From DASZQL01 sp964391865 (lineage in GTDB: Bacteria > Planctomycetota > Phycisphaerae > Phycisphaerales > UBA1924): a DNA stretch of 64,000 nt. The position numbers and the translations under genes were made by a program. The stretch covers positions 1-64,000 of the forward strand of contig CAYMNQ010000008.1 in assembly GCA_964391865.1 (NCBI GenBank), written 5' to 3'. Shown piece after piece: positions 45,492-53,804 of the stretch (position 1 is its first letter; each line of letters starts with the position of its first letter). The notes under the pieces are model-generated. The model did no database searches. It was not told the DNA's origin and saw only the letters and a list, made by a program, of their open reading frames with translations.

Positions 45492-47334
45492 CGTGACAGG
45501 CGCTCCGCAACGGAGCGTGACGAGCATCGTGCTGCTGGCGGGCGCGGCGGCGGCACTATCGGCGTGCTCCAGCCCGTTCTCTACGTCCGCCGAGGATCTG
45601 GGCGAGGAGACACCGCGGGAGCGACTCCGGATTGTCGAGCCGCTGCGCTTCGACGACATCGCGAAGTCGCGCCTCCCCGCGTCGGAAGTGGACCTGACCG
45701 GCTACGACCCGCCGGCGGACTTGTTCGCGGGGAAGGACCGCACGTCGCTGAGCCTTGAAGAAGCGCGCGCGTACACGCTGCAGAACAACCTGAATCTGAG
45801 AGTGTCGCTCGTCGATCCGGTGATCGCGCGCGAGCGGCTGAGCGAGGAGGAAGCCCGCTTCGAAGCGGTGCTCTTCGCCAACGCGCGGTTCTCGCAGTTC
45901 GACCAGCCCACCGCGTCGACGCTCGTCGGCAGCAATGTGCAGCAGTACGATGTGACGCCCGGCGTGCGCATCCCGCTCCGCACGGGCGGCACCGCGACGA
46001 TCGAACTGCCGATCGACCGCACCAGCACCGACAACCAGTTCACCGACCCGGCGTTCCGCACGTCGTACACGAGCGACCTGCGCTTCTCGATCAGCCAGCC
46101 GCTGCTCCGCAACGCGGGGCGGCGGGCGGCGACGTACCCGATCCGCATCCAGGCGTACGAGTCCCGCATCGCGCAGGCGCAGGCGAAGCTGGAGGTGATC
46201 CGGCGCGTCGCCGATGCCGATCGCGCCTACTGGACGCTGTACGCCACTCAGCGATTGCTCGAAGTGCGCCAGGCGCAGTTTGAACTCGCGAAGGAGCAGC
46301 TCGAGCGGGCCGAGCGGCGTGTGAAAGCGCGCACGGCTCCCGAGGTGGAAATCGTGCGTGCCCAGTCGGGGCTCGCCGACCGGCTCGAACAGATCATCCT
46401 GGCGCTGAACGAGGTGCGCAAGGCGCAGCGGAACCTGAAGAAGATCATCAACCTCGAAGGGCTCGACGTCGAAGGCGACACGCTGGTCGAACTGAGCACG
46501 CAGCCCGACCCGATCCGCTACGAGCTCGACGCGTCGTCGCTCGCGGCGGCGGCGGTCGACAACCGCATGGAGATGCTCCAGCTCGAACTGCGCCTCGCGC
46601 AGGATTTCAGCACGATCGAGTTCCAGAAGAACCAGGCGCTGCCGCAGTTCGTGCTGGATTATTCGTACACGATCAACGGGCTGGGCTCGTCGCTGCCGCG
46701 GGCGACCGAGGTGCTGCGCGACAACAACTTCGAGGACTGGTCCGTCGGCGCGAGCTTCGAGGTGCCGCTGGGGAATGAGGCGGCGGAGTCGCGCGTGCAT
46801 CAGGCGATCCTCCGCCGGCTGCAGCGCCTCGCGTCGAAGGACGCGCAGCGCCAGTCGATCCAGCAGGAGGTCTTCGACGCGCTCGACAACCTCGACGCGA
46901 GTTGGCAGCGCATCCTCGCGGCCCGGCAGAGCGTGGTCCTTGCCGCGAGAACGCTCGCCGGCGAGCAACGCCAGTTCGAGGTCGGCGCGCGCACGAGCAC
47001 CGACGTGCTCGACGCGGCGGCGCGGCTCGCGGACGCGCAGTCGAACGAGATCCGCGCCCTCGCGGGGTATCAGATCTCGCAGGTCGATGTCGCGTTCGCC
47101 ACCGGAACATTGCTCGGCGCGGCGAAGGTCGAGTGGGAACCGTACGACCCGCGCGGCCCGCAGGACCAGTTCGGCGACACGATGTGGTCTCGCCCGCCGA
47201 AGGATGTGCGCGACTGGGACGAGATCCCCCGGCGGCTGCCGCTACCGGATGGTGCGGCGGCGAGCGAGCCGTCCGCCGAGGGTGCACCGCCAGCGATGGA
47301 GCCCGCCGCGAATCCCGCGCCTGCGACACCCTGA
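45484..47334 (+). CDS. TolC-family outer-membrane efflux protein (lipoprotein)
   Basis: A 616-residue outer-membrane channel partner. The N-terminus MNNVTGAPQRSVTSIVLLAG ends in a lipobox LSAC followed by SSPF. Two outer-membrane-efflux domains are visible: first DRTSLSLEEARAYTLQNNLN and FSISQPLLRNAGRRAATYPI; second LAAAAVDNRMEMLQLELRLA, VGASFEVPLGNEAAESRVHQ and VLDAAARLADAQSNEIRALA. Longer than usual TolC proteins (430-500 residues) because of an N-terminal extension and a Pro/Ala-rich tail. It completes the operon, so substrate exits the cell through this channel. Confidence 0.92.
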   Translation: MNNVTGAPQRSVTSIVLLAGAAAALSACSSPFSTSAEDLGEETPRERLRIVEPLRFDDIAKSRLPASEVDLTGYDPPADLFAGKDRTSLSLEEARAYTLQNNLNLRVSLVDPVIARERLSEEEARFEAVLFANARFSQFDQPTASTLVGSNVQQYDVTPGVRIPLRTGGTATIELPIDRTSTDNQFTDPAFRTSYTSDLRFSISQPLLRNAGRRAATYPIRIQAYESRIAQAQAKLEVIRRVADADRAYWTLYATQRLLEVRQAQFELAKEQLERAERRVKARTAPEVEIVRAQSGLADRLEQIILALNEVRKAQRNLKKIINLEGLDVEGDTLVELSTQPDPIRYELDASSLAAAAVDNRMEMLQLELRLAQDFSTIEFQKNQALPQFVLDYSYTINGLGSSLPRATEVLRDNNFEDWSVGASFEVPLGNEAAESRVHQAILRRLQRLASKDAQRQSIQQEVFDALDNLDASWQRILAARQSVVLAARTLAGEQRQFEVGARTSTDVLDAAARLADAQSNEIRALAGYQISQVDVAFATGTLLGAAKVEWEPYDPRGPQDQFGDTMWSRPPKDVRDWDEIPRRLPLPDGAAASEPSAEGAPPAMEPAANPAPATP

Positions 47335-47374
47335 GGGGCGCTGGCCGCAGAACCGACGAGTGGCACCCGAAGCC

Positions 47375-48031
47375 TCATCCGCCGCCGCTGAGGTATCGCG
47401 AGGCGTTCCCGACGCACGCCGACAGATGTTCGAGCGCTCGCGATGCGAGCCGTCGGACGGCGTCGGGCGAGCGCTGCATCTCCTCCGCGACGGCGGCGAG
47501 CGGGGCTTCGTCGAGATACAGGCGCTGCACGACCACCTGATAGTCCGGCGGCAGCTTGGCGACGCACAGCATCAGGGCCCCCACCGCCTCTTCGCGGCGC
47601 ATGATGCGGCTGGCGGTCAGCGTGTCGGGCAGGCAGCGGTCGAGCAGCGTGTCGTGGCGCGAGACCGCGGGGCCCCCGCCGCCCTGCCCTGTCTCGCGCG
47701 AGACGTCGCGCTTCTTGCGGCGCCAATGCCGGGCGTGGTCGATGAAGCGGTGATCGACGATGCGCGACGCCCAGTGATAGAACGAGTCCTCGCCCTGGTA
47801 GGTGAACGAGCCGATGGCGCGGAAGATCTCGATGTACGCCTCTTGCAGCACGTCGTCGACCTCAATCTTGCCTTGCCAGTCGAGCCCGATCTTCCGCTTG
47901 AGGAACCCGGCGAGGCGTGCGTGGTGCATGTGAAGCAACTTGGTGGTCGCGTCGGTGTTTCCACCCGAGGCGAGCGCGCAGAGGTCCGCCACCGGGTCGT
48001 GCGGGCGCGGGTTTTCGTCGTGCTCGCTCAT
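47375..48031 (-). CDS. ECF-type RNA polymerase sigma factor
   Basis: A 218-residue alternative sigma factor of the planctomycete ECF kind that occurs beside Ser/Thr kinases. Region 2: DDVLQEAYIEIFRAIGSF and SFYHWASRIVDHRFIDHARH (promoter melting and -10 recognition). Region 4: LPPDYQVVVQRLYLDEAPLA, AVAEEMQRSPDAVRRLASRA (-35 recognition HTH). Between them is a Gly-rich linker. No anti-sigma gene is present; the kinase encoded divergently 71 bases away may control it by phosphorylation, as is common for such pairs (inference). Confidence 0.93.
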   Translation of the reverse strand: MSEHDENPRPHDPVADLCALASGGNTDATTKLLHMHHARLAGFLKRKIGLDWQGKIEVDDVLQEAYIEIFRAIGSFTYQGEDSFYHWASRIVDHRFIDHARHWRRKKRDVSRETGQGGGGPAVSRHDTLLDRCLPDTLTASRIMRREEAVGALMLCVAKLPPDYQVVVQRLYLDEAPLAAVAEEMQRSPDAVRRLASRALEHLSACVGNASRYLSGGG

Positions 48032-48102
48032 GGCGGACGTAGAATAACGACCGATCGGGCGAAGGCTTGCCCGAGTGCCGACCGCCAGCTCCGGCCACCC
48101 GC

Positions 48103-50595
48103 ATGAGCGAAGAAATCGACCCGAGGATTCACGACGCGGTCTCGCGGTTCTTCAAGAGCCGTCGGGAGGGCGTTCGTCTGTCGGTTGAAGCGGCGCTCGG
48201 CGGGCGCGCGAGCGCCGCGGACGCGGTTTCCGCGGCGCGCTTGATCGCGCAGTCGGCGAAGAGCCGGGGCGCGCCGAGCACGATCGGCGGCGCGCCCGGC
48301 GATGACGGCGCGAGCGCGCCGGGGCATGAGGAGCCGATCGAACTGCCCGAGATTGAAGGCTACGACATCATCGACATCGTCGGGCGCGGGGGCATGGGCG
48401 CGGTGTACGAGGCGTACCAGCGCTCGACCGGGCGGCGCGTTGCCGTCAAGATGATGCTCGAGACGCTCGGCGCGGGCGAGCGCACCCGGCGCCGGTTCGA
48501 GCGCGAGGTCGAGCTGGTCGCGCGGCTGCAGCATCCGAACATCGTGTCGGTGCTCGACTCGGGCGTGCAGCGCGGGCGCTACTTCTACGTGATGGAGTTC
48601 ATCGAGGGGCGGACGCTCGACGCGGCGTACCCGCCCGGCGCCGCGTCGCCGCGCGCCGTGCTTGAAATTCTCGCGCGGATCGCGCTGGCGGTCGACTACG
48701 CGCACCAGCGCGGCGTGATCCACCGCGACCTGAAGCCTGGCAACATCCTGATCGATGAGCGCGGCGAGCCGCACCTGCTCGACTTCGGCTTGGCGAAGTC
48801 GTTCGACCCGAACTCGCTCGTCGGCGTGCGCGCTTCGCTCTCCGAGCCGGGGCAGTTCCTCGGCACGCTGCTCTACATGCCGCCCGAGCAGGCACGCGGC
48901 GAGACGGAGTCCATGAGCGTGCGCAGCGACGTGTACTCGCTCGGCGCGATCGGCTACGAGCTGATCACGGGCCGCCCGCCCTGCGGCACGGACGGCCCGC
49001 TCGGGCTGGTGCTGGAACGGATCAACAGTATCGACCCCGCGCGCCCCTCGACGATCCGCGCGGAGGTCGAGCGCGACTGCGACGCGATCCTGATGAAATG
49101 CCTTGAGAAAGCGCCCACCCGCCGCTACGGCTCGGCGGGCGAACTCGCGGCGGACATCCGGCGCTCGCTGAACAACGAGCCCATCGTGGCGCGACGGACA
49201 GGCGTGCCGGTGCGCGCCTGGCGCTGGGTGAAGCGGAACAAGCTGGCGGCGACGGTGGCGGCGGCGGTGATTACTGTCAGCGTCGGCTCACTCGCGTCGT
49301 GGGCCTATTTTGAGCGACAGCAGAATTTGTTCCGGGAAACTCAGGCGCTGATCGAGGTCGAGCAGGCCAAGCAGAACGCGCGCGGAGCGAGCGAGCAGCC
49401 CGACCCTCGGTTGTCGATCGCGCTGCTCCGTCATCAATCGCAGCAAGCGTCGAACTTCGTCGCCGACAAAGCGCAGGAGGCGGTCGTCCGCTACAACTTA
49501 GGCTGGGCTTTCAACCGCTGGGCGGGGGAGTGCTTCACGGATGCGCAGCGTGAACTGACTCGAGCACTCGAGCTCTATCGAGCCACGCTGGGCCCGCAAA
49601 CCGAGGAGTCCGCGAAGTCGGCGTTCGAGCTCGGACGATCGCTCTATTTTCTTGGGCGGCATGTGGAATCCGCCGCGCACTTCCGTGAAGCGCACGCGAT
49701 TTACTCCAAACTCTTCGGCGCGAGAGACGCTCGCACGCTGGACGCGGCTCACTTTCTTGCCGGGCCGCTGACCGATCTCGGTCAGTACGCCGAAGCCGTG
49801 AAGATCGAACGCGAAGTTTTGGCCGCGCAATCTCTGGTTCCGGATGCGAAGCCCTGGCGGCTCGCGATGCCCATGGCAGGCCTGGCGCGCTTGCTCATGG
49901 AATCCGGGCAGTACGGGGAGGCCGAGAGCCTTCTTCGAGAGGCGCTCGCGCTCGCTGCCGATGATCCCAACGATCGCGTCTTGCACCCCGCGAAGATCAA
50001 GAACAATCTTGCAGTGTGCATCCTGCGTCAGGGTCGTGCGGAGGAGGCGCTCGCGATGTTCGACTCCGCGCTCAGCGCGAAGCGAACCGAGTACGGCATG
50101 GACAACGACGACTCGGCGAACACCTTGGCGTTCCGGGCCGAGGCGTTGATGCGGCTGGGACGCCGCGACGAGGCGATGTCCGCCTGCGATCAAGCCCTCA
50201 CGATCCAGCAAGGCATCCGCGGCGCGGAGCACGCGAACGTCGCACCGTTCATGATCCAGAAAGCGAGGTTCTTGCTCGACGAAGGCCGGGCGGACGCGGC
50301 CGAGCCCCTGGCCGCCACGGCCTTGCAGCTCAGACGACAGAAGTTCGCCACCGACCACCCGCACATCGCCGAAGCGGAATCGCTCCTCGCGGCATGCATG
50401 CTTCACCTCGGCCGAGCGAACGAAGCGGAGCCGCTGCTCCGTCACGCGGTCACGACACTGATCTCGACCCGCGGTGTGCGGCACCCGGTTACGCAGCGTG
50501 CAATCCACTCGCTCATCGATCTTCTGAATCGGTCAAATCGCGAAGGGGAGGCGAGCGATCTTGCACGGCTGCTTCAGCCGGAGGCTTCCTCGTGA
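48103..50595 (+). CDS. Transmembrane Ser/Thr protein kinase with TPR repeats
   Basis: An 830-residue kinase. The ATG at 48103 (MSEEIDPRIHDAVSRFFKSR) is preferred over a TTG 12 codons earlier. The cytoplasmic kinase domain spans ~87-355: Gly loop GRGGMG 94-99, ATP-binding Lys 116, HRDLKPGN 207-214, DFG 227-229, APE-equivalent YMPPEQARG. One transmembrane helix (381-402, AATVAAAVITVSVGSLASWA) separates it from a C-terminal region of tetratricopeptide repeats (FELGRSLYFLGRHVESAAHF, EALAMFDSALSAKRTEYGMD). All catalytic residues are present. It lies divergent to the ECF sigma gene; the TPR part probably senses or binds a partner protein. Confidence 0.94.
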   Translation: MSEEIDPRIHDAVSRFFKSRREGVRLSVEAALGGRASAADAVSAARLIAQSAKSRGAPSTIGGAPGDDGASAPGHEEPIELPEIEGYDIIDIVGRGGMGAVYEAYQRSTGRRVAVKMMLETLGAGERTRRRFEREVELVARLQHPNIVSVLDSGVQRGRYFYVMEFIEGRTLDAAYPPGAASPRAVLEILARIALAVDYAHQRGVIHRDLKPGNILIDERGEPHLLDFGLAKSFDPNSLVGVRASLSEPGQFLGTLLYMPPEQARGETESMSVRSDVYSLGAIGYELITGRPPCGTDGPLGLVLERINSIDPARPSTIRAEVERDCDAILMKCLEKAPTRRYGSAGELAADIRRSLNNEPIVARRTGVPVRAWRWVKRNKLAATVAAAVITVSVGSLASWAYFERQQNLFRETQALIEVEQAKQNARGASEQPDPRLSIALLRHQSQQASNFVADKAQEAVVRYNLGWAFNRWAGECFTDAQRELTRALELYRATLGPQTEESAKSAFELGRSLYFLGRHVESAAHFREAHAIYSKLFGARDARTLDAAHFLAGPLTDLGQYAEAVKIEREVLAAQSLVPDAKPWRLAMPMAGLARLLMESGQYGEAESLLREALALAADDPNDRVLHPAKIKNNLAVCILRQGRAEEALAMFDSALSAKRTEYGMDNDDSANTLAFRAEALMRLGRRDEAMSACDQALTIQQGIRGAEHANVAPFMIQKARFLLDEGRADAAEPLAATALQLRRQKFATDHPHIAEAESLLAACMLHLGRANEAEPLLRHAVTTLISTRGVRHPVTQRAIHSLIDLLNRSNREGEASDLARLLQPEASS

Positions 50596-50637
50596 CAAGA
50601 TGCCGAACAATCGGCGAGATCCTGCCTCGGTCAGTCT

Positions 50638-51465
50638 TCAGAAGCAGGGCTGCGCCCAGTTGTTGATGATCTGAGCGATATCCGCAAGCCCGACCAGACC
50701 GTCGCCACTGAGATCGGCGCCGAACCACGGCATGACGGTGGTGTTCCACTGCATCGTCACCGCGGCGATGTCCGAGAGGTTCACTTGCTGATCGCCGTTG
50801 ACATCGCCGGGGCAGGGCGGAACTGAAATCTCGATCGTGTAGTCGCCCGGGATCTGGGTGACCGGCGGCCCGACCCACTGTTGCAGCGGGAGCGTGCTGC
50901 CGTCCGCGCCGGAGACTTCCGTCGGAACACTGAACACGAAGATTGGCTGCCCCGACTGCGAGATGGGCACCCGCCCCTTCACGCTGATCGCCAGCAGGTA
51001 CATGCCGGGCGTGTTGATCGTGAACGATGTGCCGTCGGTCGCCACGTTGCGGAACCGCGACTCCTGCTGTCCCATGAAGATGTCATCATTCGCCAATACG
51101 CCGCGTTCGTCGCTGAAACGGAAGAGATAGAGCACGCTGTCAAACGCCGCGAACCCCTGCCCGCGACCGACATTCGGGCTGGTTGTGACCTGCCAGCGTC
51201 CGGGCTGCTGGATGCGAATGATGTACATGTCCTCGAAGTCGGGCGGCGGTCCTTGCGTGTTGCTGCCGCCCTCTCGCGCGATCGCGGTGCCGCTCAGCGT
51301 GCCGCTAATCGTGCCCGACCCCGTGATCGATGTGGCGTCGGCAGCAGTAGCCTTGCTGCTGCCGGAGTCCGGCGGTGGTTCCGTGTATGCGGGGCCTGCG
51401 AGAGCAAGCGTTGGCGTTGTCGAGAGGGCGGCCACGGACAGAAAATGAGTGCTAACGCGGTGCAT
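50638..51465 (-). CDS. Secreted protein with dockerin-like C-terminus
   Basis: A 275-residue exported protein. Signal peptide MHRVSTHFLSVAALSTTPTL ends ALA. The mature N-terminus GPAYTEPPPDSGSSKATAAD and the pre-peptidase-like beta domain (FEDMYIIRIQQPGRWQVTTS, DSVLYLFRFSDERGVLANDD, FTINTPGMYLLAISVKGRVP) are duplicated in the upstream gene at 51482-52186. The C-terminus differs: two EF-hand loops (DVNGDQQVNLSDIAAVTMQW, GDGLVGLADIAQIINNW) and a terminal AQPCF form a dockerin-like module. Likely extracellular and calcium-bound. It follows the paralogue by 16 bases in the same operon. Confidence 0.82.
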   Translation of the reverse strand: MHRVSTHFLSVAALSTTPTLALAGPAYTEPPPDSGSSKATAADATSITGSGTISGTLSGTAIAREGGSNTQGPPPDFEDMYIIRIQQPGRWQVTTSPNVGRGQGFAAFDSVLYLFRFSDERGVLANDDIFMGQQESRFRNVATDGTSFTINTPGMYLLAISVKGRVPISQSGQPIFVFSVPTEVSGADGSTLPLQQWVGPPVTQIPGDYTIEISVPPCPGDVNGDQQVNLSDIAAVTMQWNTTVMPWFGADLSGDGLVGLADIAQIINNWAQPCF

Positions 51466-51481
51466 AATAAAACGTCCGAAC

Positions 51482-52186
51482 TCAGGCGCGGGACTCGCGG
51501 CGGCGGCGCATGAACGCTAGCCCGACGCCGAACGCGAAGAAACCGCTGCCCGGTGATGGGATGATCTCAATGGTGTAATCGCCCGGAAGCATCGCGTCCG
51601 GGGTCCCTGCCCAACCGGCTAGCGGCAATTGGCTGCCATCCGGGCCCGAAATTTCCGTGGGTGAACCGAAATTGAACAATGCCGTGCCGTTTGCATCGAC
51701 GGGCACGCGCCCCCGCGGGCTGATTGCAAGGAGATACAGCCCCGGGACATCGATGACGATCGGCGAGCCGTCAGTCGCCATCGTGCGCAAGAGCGAGCCG
51801 CCGCTCGATGGCGGCGGGAAGGCATCATCGTTCGCCAGGAGGCCGCGCTCATCGCCGAACCGGAAGAGCCACAGCAGGCTATCGAACTCGGCGAAGCCCC
51901 GCCCGTTGCCCGCGGCGGGGCTGGTGCTGGCCTGCCACACTCCGGGGGCGGCGATGTTGATGATGTACATGTCCTCGAAATCGGGAAGCCCGAGGACCAT
52001 GCCCGTGCCGCTCAGCGTGCCGCTGATGGTGCCCGCGCCAATGAAAGCCGAGGCGTCGGCTGCGGTGCTTTTGCGATCGCCCGCATCGGGCGGGGGCTCG
52101 GTGTACGCCGGCCCCGCGAGCGCGAACGAACCGCCCGCGATGGAGACCGCCGCCAGCGCCGCATACAACTCAAGCACCCGCCTCAT
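51482..52186 (-). CDS. Secreted paralogue with PEP-CTERM-like tail
   Basis: A 234-residue exported protein. Signal peptide MRRVLELYAALAAVSIAGGS ends ALA; the mature part begins GPAYTEPPPDAGDRKSTAAD. The body (FEDMYIINIAAPGVWQASTS, DSLLWLFRFGDERGLLANDD, IVIDVPGLYLLAISPRGRVP) parallels the downstream protein almost segment by segment. Instead of a dockerin it ends PSPGSGFFAFGVGLAFMRRR, the P-x-PG, hydrophobic helix and Arg cluster of a PEP-CTERM-like sorting signal. The two proteins thus share a domain but would be displayed in different ways. Function of the shared domain is unknown; it looks like a bacterial pre-peptidase C-terminal-type beta sandwich. Confidence 0.82.
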   Translation of the reverse strand: MRRVLELYAALAAVSIAGGSFALAGPAYTEPPPDAGDRKSTAADASAFIGAGTISGTLSGTGMVLGLPDFEDMYIINIAAPGVWQASTSPAAGNGRGFAEFDSLLWLFRFGDERGLLANDDAFPPPSSGGSLLRTMATDGSPIVIDVPGLYLLAISPRGRVPVDANGTALFNFGSPTEISGPDGSQLPLAGWAGTPDAMLPGDYTIEIIPSPGSGFFAFGVGLAFMRRRRESRA

Positions 52187-52341
52187 GGACGCAGCACCTC
52201 ACGGACCGACAAGACACTCATGAACACACCGCGCGGCAGCGTGGGCGCGCGAACCCACTCAACCCATACACTACCCCCGGAGTAGACCGCGCTCAATCAG
52301 TTCGTAGAAAGTCCGGTGAAAGTGGCAAACTTCTCGCACGA

Positions 52342-53172
52342 ATGCCGTACTTTGTCCGATCAAATGAGAAACCAGTGAACGAGAAAGCCGACCATCCATT
52401 GCCCGAGAACCCGTTGGCGCCGCAACTCAAAGCCATCGCCGTCGGCGATGCGCAGGGGTGGTCGATCGAGCCGGCGTCGCCTCGTCGCGAGTGGATGGAC
52501 GCGATCCCGCACGGCTTCGCGTACCGTTGCCTGCCGTTGGTCATCGGGAATCAGGCCGGCTGGGTGATCCGTTGCCCGGCGTCGTTCGAAGCGCTGTGGA
52601 ACGGCTCTCCCGACATGCACGCCGTTTCTCTACGGCTTGATCCGGGATGCGAGCGATACAAGCCCGTGATCCTCTCGCACTTCGGTCACGGGATCATCAC
52701 GTTTTCGCTGCCGTGGCTGTTCAAGACGTCGCCCGGCTACGGGCTGCTGGTGCGCGGGCCGACGAACTCGATCAAGCAGAACATTTCGGCCCTCGACGCC
52801 TTCGTCGAGACCGACTGGTCGCCGTTCACATTCACGATGAACTGGAAAATCCATAAGCCGGGTGTGCCGGTGCGCTTCGAGGCCAACGAAGTCGTGTGCC
52901 ACATCCTGCCCTTCGCGCCGGAATCGGCGGAGCAGTGCACGGTGTCCTACGGCACACTCGACCAAGAGCCGGACCTCAAACGTGCGTTCGAAGCATGGCG
53001 GCAGTCCCGCAACTCTTTCAACGCCCGCCCCGATCGAACCGCCGAAGAATGGCAGAAGGGCTACATGCGCGGGCAGACCCCCGACGGCACCAAGGCCGAA
53101 AACCATCGATCGAACCTCAAACTTGCCCGGTTTGACGAACCGACGGCGTCGGGTGATTCGGCGCCGCGCTAG
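52342..53172 (+). CDS. DUF6065 family protein
   Basis: A 276-residue protein of the DUF6065 family. Typical blocks: IEPASPRREWMDAIPHGFAY, CLPLVIGNQAGWVIRCPA, SHFGHGIITFSLPWLFKTSP, LLVRGPTNSIKQNISALDAF and WSPFTFTMNWKIHKPG. No signal peptide or membrane segment, so it is cytoplasmic. Family members often occur in natural-product or secretion gene clusters, but the biochemical role is not known. No good ribosome site precedes the ATG at 52342; the start follows the conserved beginning. It stands alone between two operons, divergent to the secreted paralogue pair. Confidence 0.82.
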   Translation: MPYFVRSNEKPVNEKADHPLPENPLAPQLKAIAVGDAQGWSIEPASPRREWMDAIPHGFAYRCLPLVIGNQAGWVIRCPASFEALWNGSPDMHAVSLRLDPGCERYKPVILSHFGHGIITFSLPWLFKTSPGYGLLVRGPTNSIKQNISALDAFVETDWSPFTFTMNWKIHKPGVPVRFEANEVVCHILPFAPESAEQCTVSYGTLDQEPDLKRAFEAWRQSRNSFNARPDRTAEEWQKGYMRGQTPDGTKAENHRSNLKLARFDEPTASGDSAPR

Positions 53173-53235
53173 CCTACGATCCAGCCGCCGCAGCCGATTG
53201 ACTCGGCGGCGGTATCGGAGCATGCTGTCTTCTGA

Positions 53236-53661
53236 ATGAGTACCCGCACACCCACAATCTTGCTCGCGCTGATGGTTGCGTTGTGGACGCAGTTCGCGTG
53301 CCCGTGCCGATCGTTCGGCATCGAGGATGCGGTGCGCACGGCGCTGCAGCTCGACGAGCATTGCTGTGATCACGGCGGGTGCGCGCACGACCATCACTCG
53401 GACGCTTCCGACCCGCCGAGCGACGACCGCGATCATCCCAGCCCGTGCTGCTGCGGCGGGATTCCCGATCAACTGCCGCCGTGGACAACGCCGCTCGTTC
53501 AGGACGGGCCGTCCTCAATCACCGTCATTCCCGCGCCGGGGTGCGCGGCGGCCCCGCTCGCCGCGTCAAGCGGGCTTCGCAGGTTCGATCGGCTCGCTCG
53601 AGGCGGCTTCGATCGATCTCGATCCACGCTGCTGCGCCAGCATTGCGCGCTGACGGTGTGA
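53236..53661 (+). CDS. Small Cys/His-rich exported protein preceding second RND adaptor, HCALTV C-terminus
   Basis: A 141-residue protein with a signal peptide (MSTRTPTILLALMVALWTQF then ACPC). Two Cys/His clusters follow: DEHCCDHGGCAHDHHSD and HPSPCCCGGIPDQ, suggesting metal coordination in the periplasm. The C-terminus TLLRQHCALTV matches the tail LLRMHCALTV of the counterpart at 3787-4266, while the middle is only compositionally similar. Both genes sit ~150 bases upstream of an RND adaptor gene on the same strand. No known family is recognised; a metal sensor, buffer or chaperone feeding the pump is the likely role. Confidence 0.78.
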   Translation: MSTRTPTILLALMVALWTQFACPCRSFGIEDAVRTALQLDEHCCDHGGCAHDHHSDASDPPSDDRDHPSPCCCGGIPDQLPPWTTPLVQDGPSSITVIPAPGCAAAPLAASSGLRRFDRLARGGFDRSRSTLLRQHCALTV

Positions 53662-53804
53662 TCAACTTCCCCACCGCCGATCGGATTGTCATCGCGCCCG
53701 CGACAGTGCGCGGCGCGCCGTGATCGAACTTCGGCGGCCCGAAGCCCCCCCAAACCGATAGCTTCTTGACGTCGCTCGCCCTGTCTTCTCCAGGAGGCCC
53801 GCTC

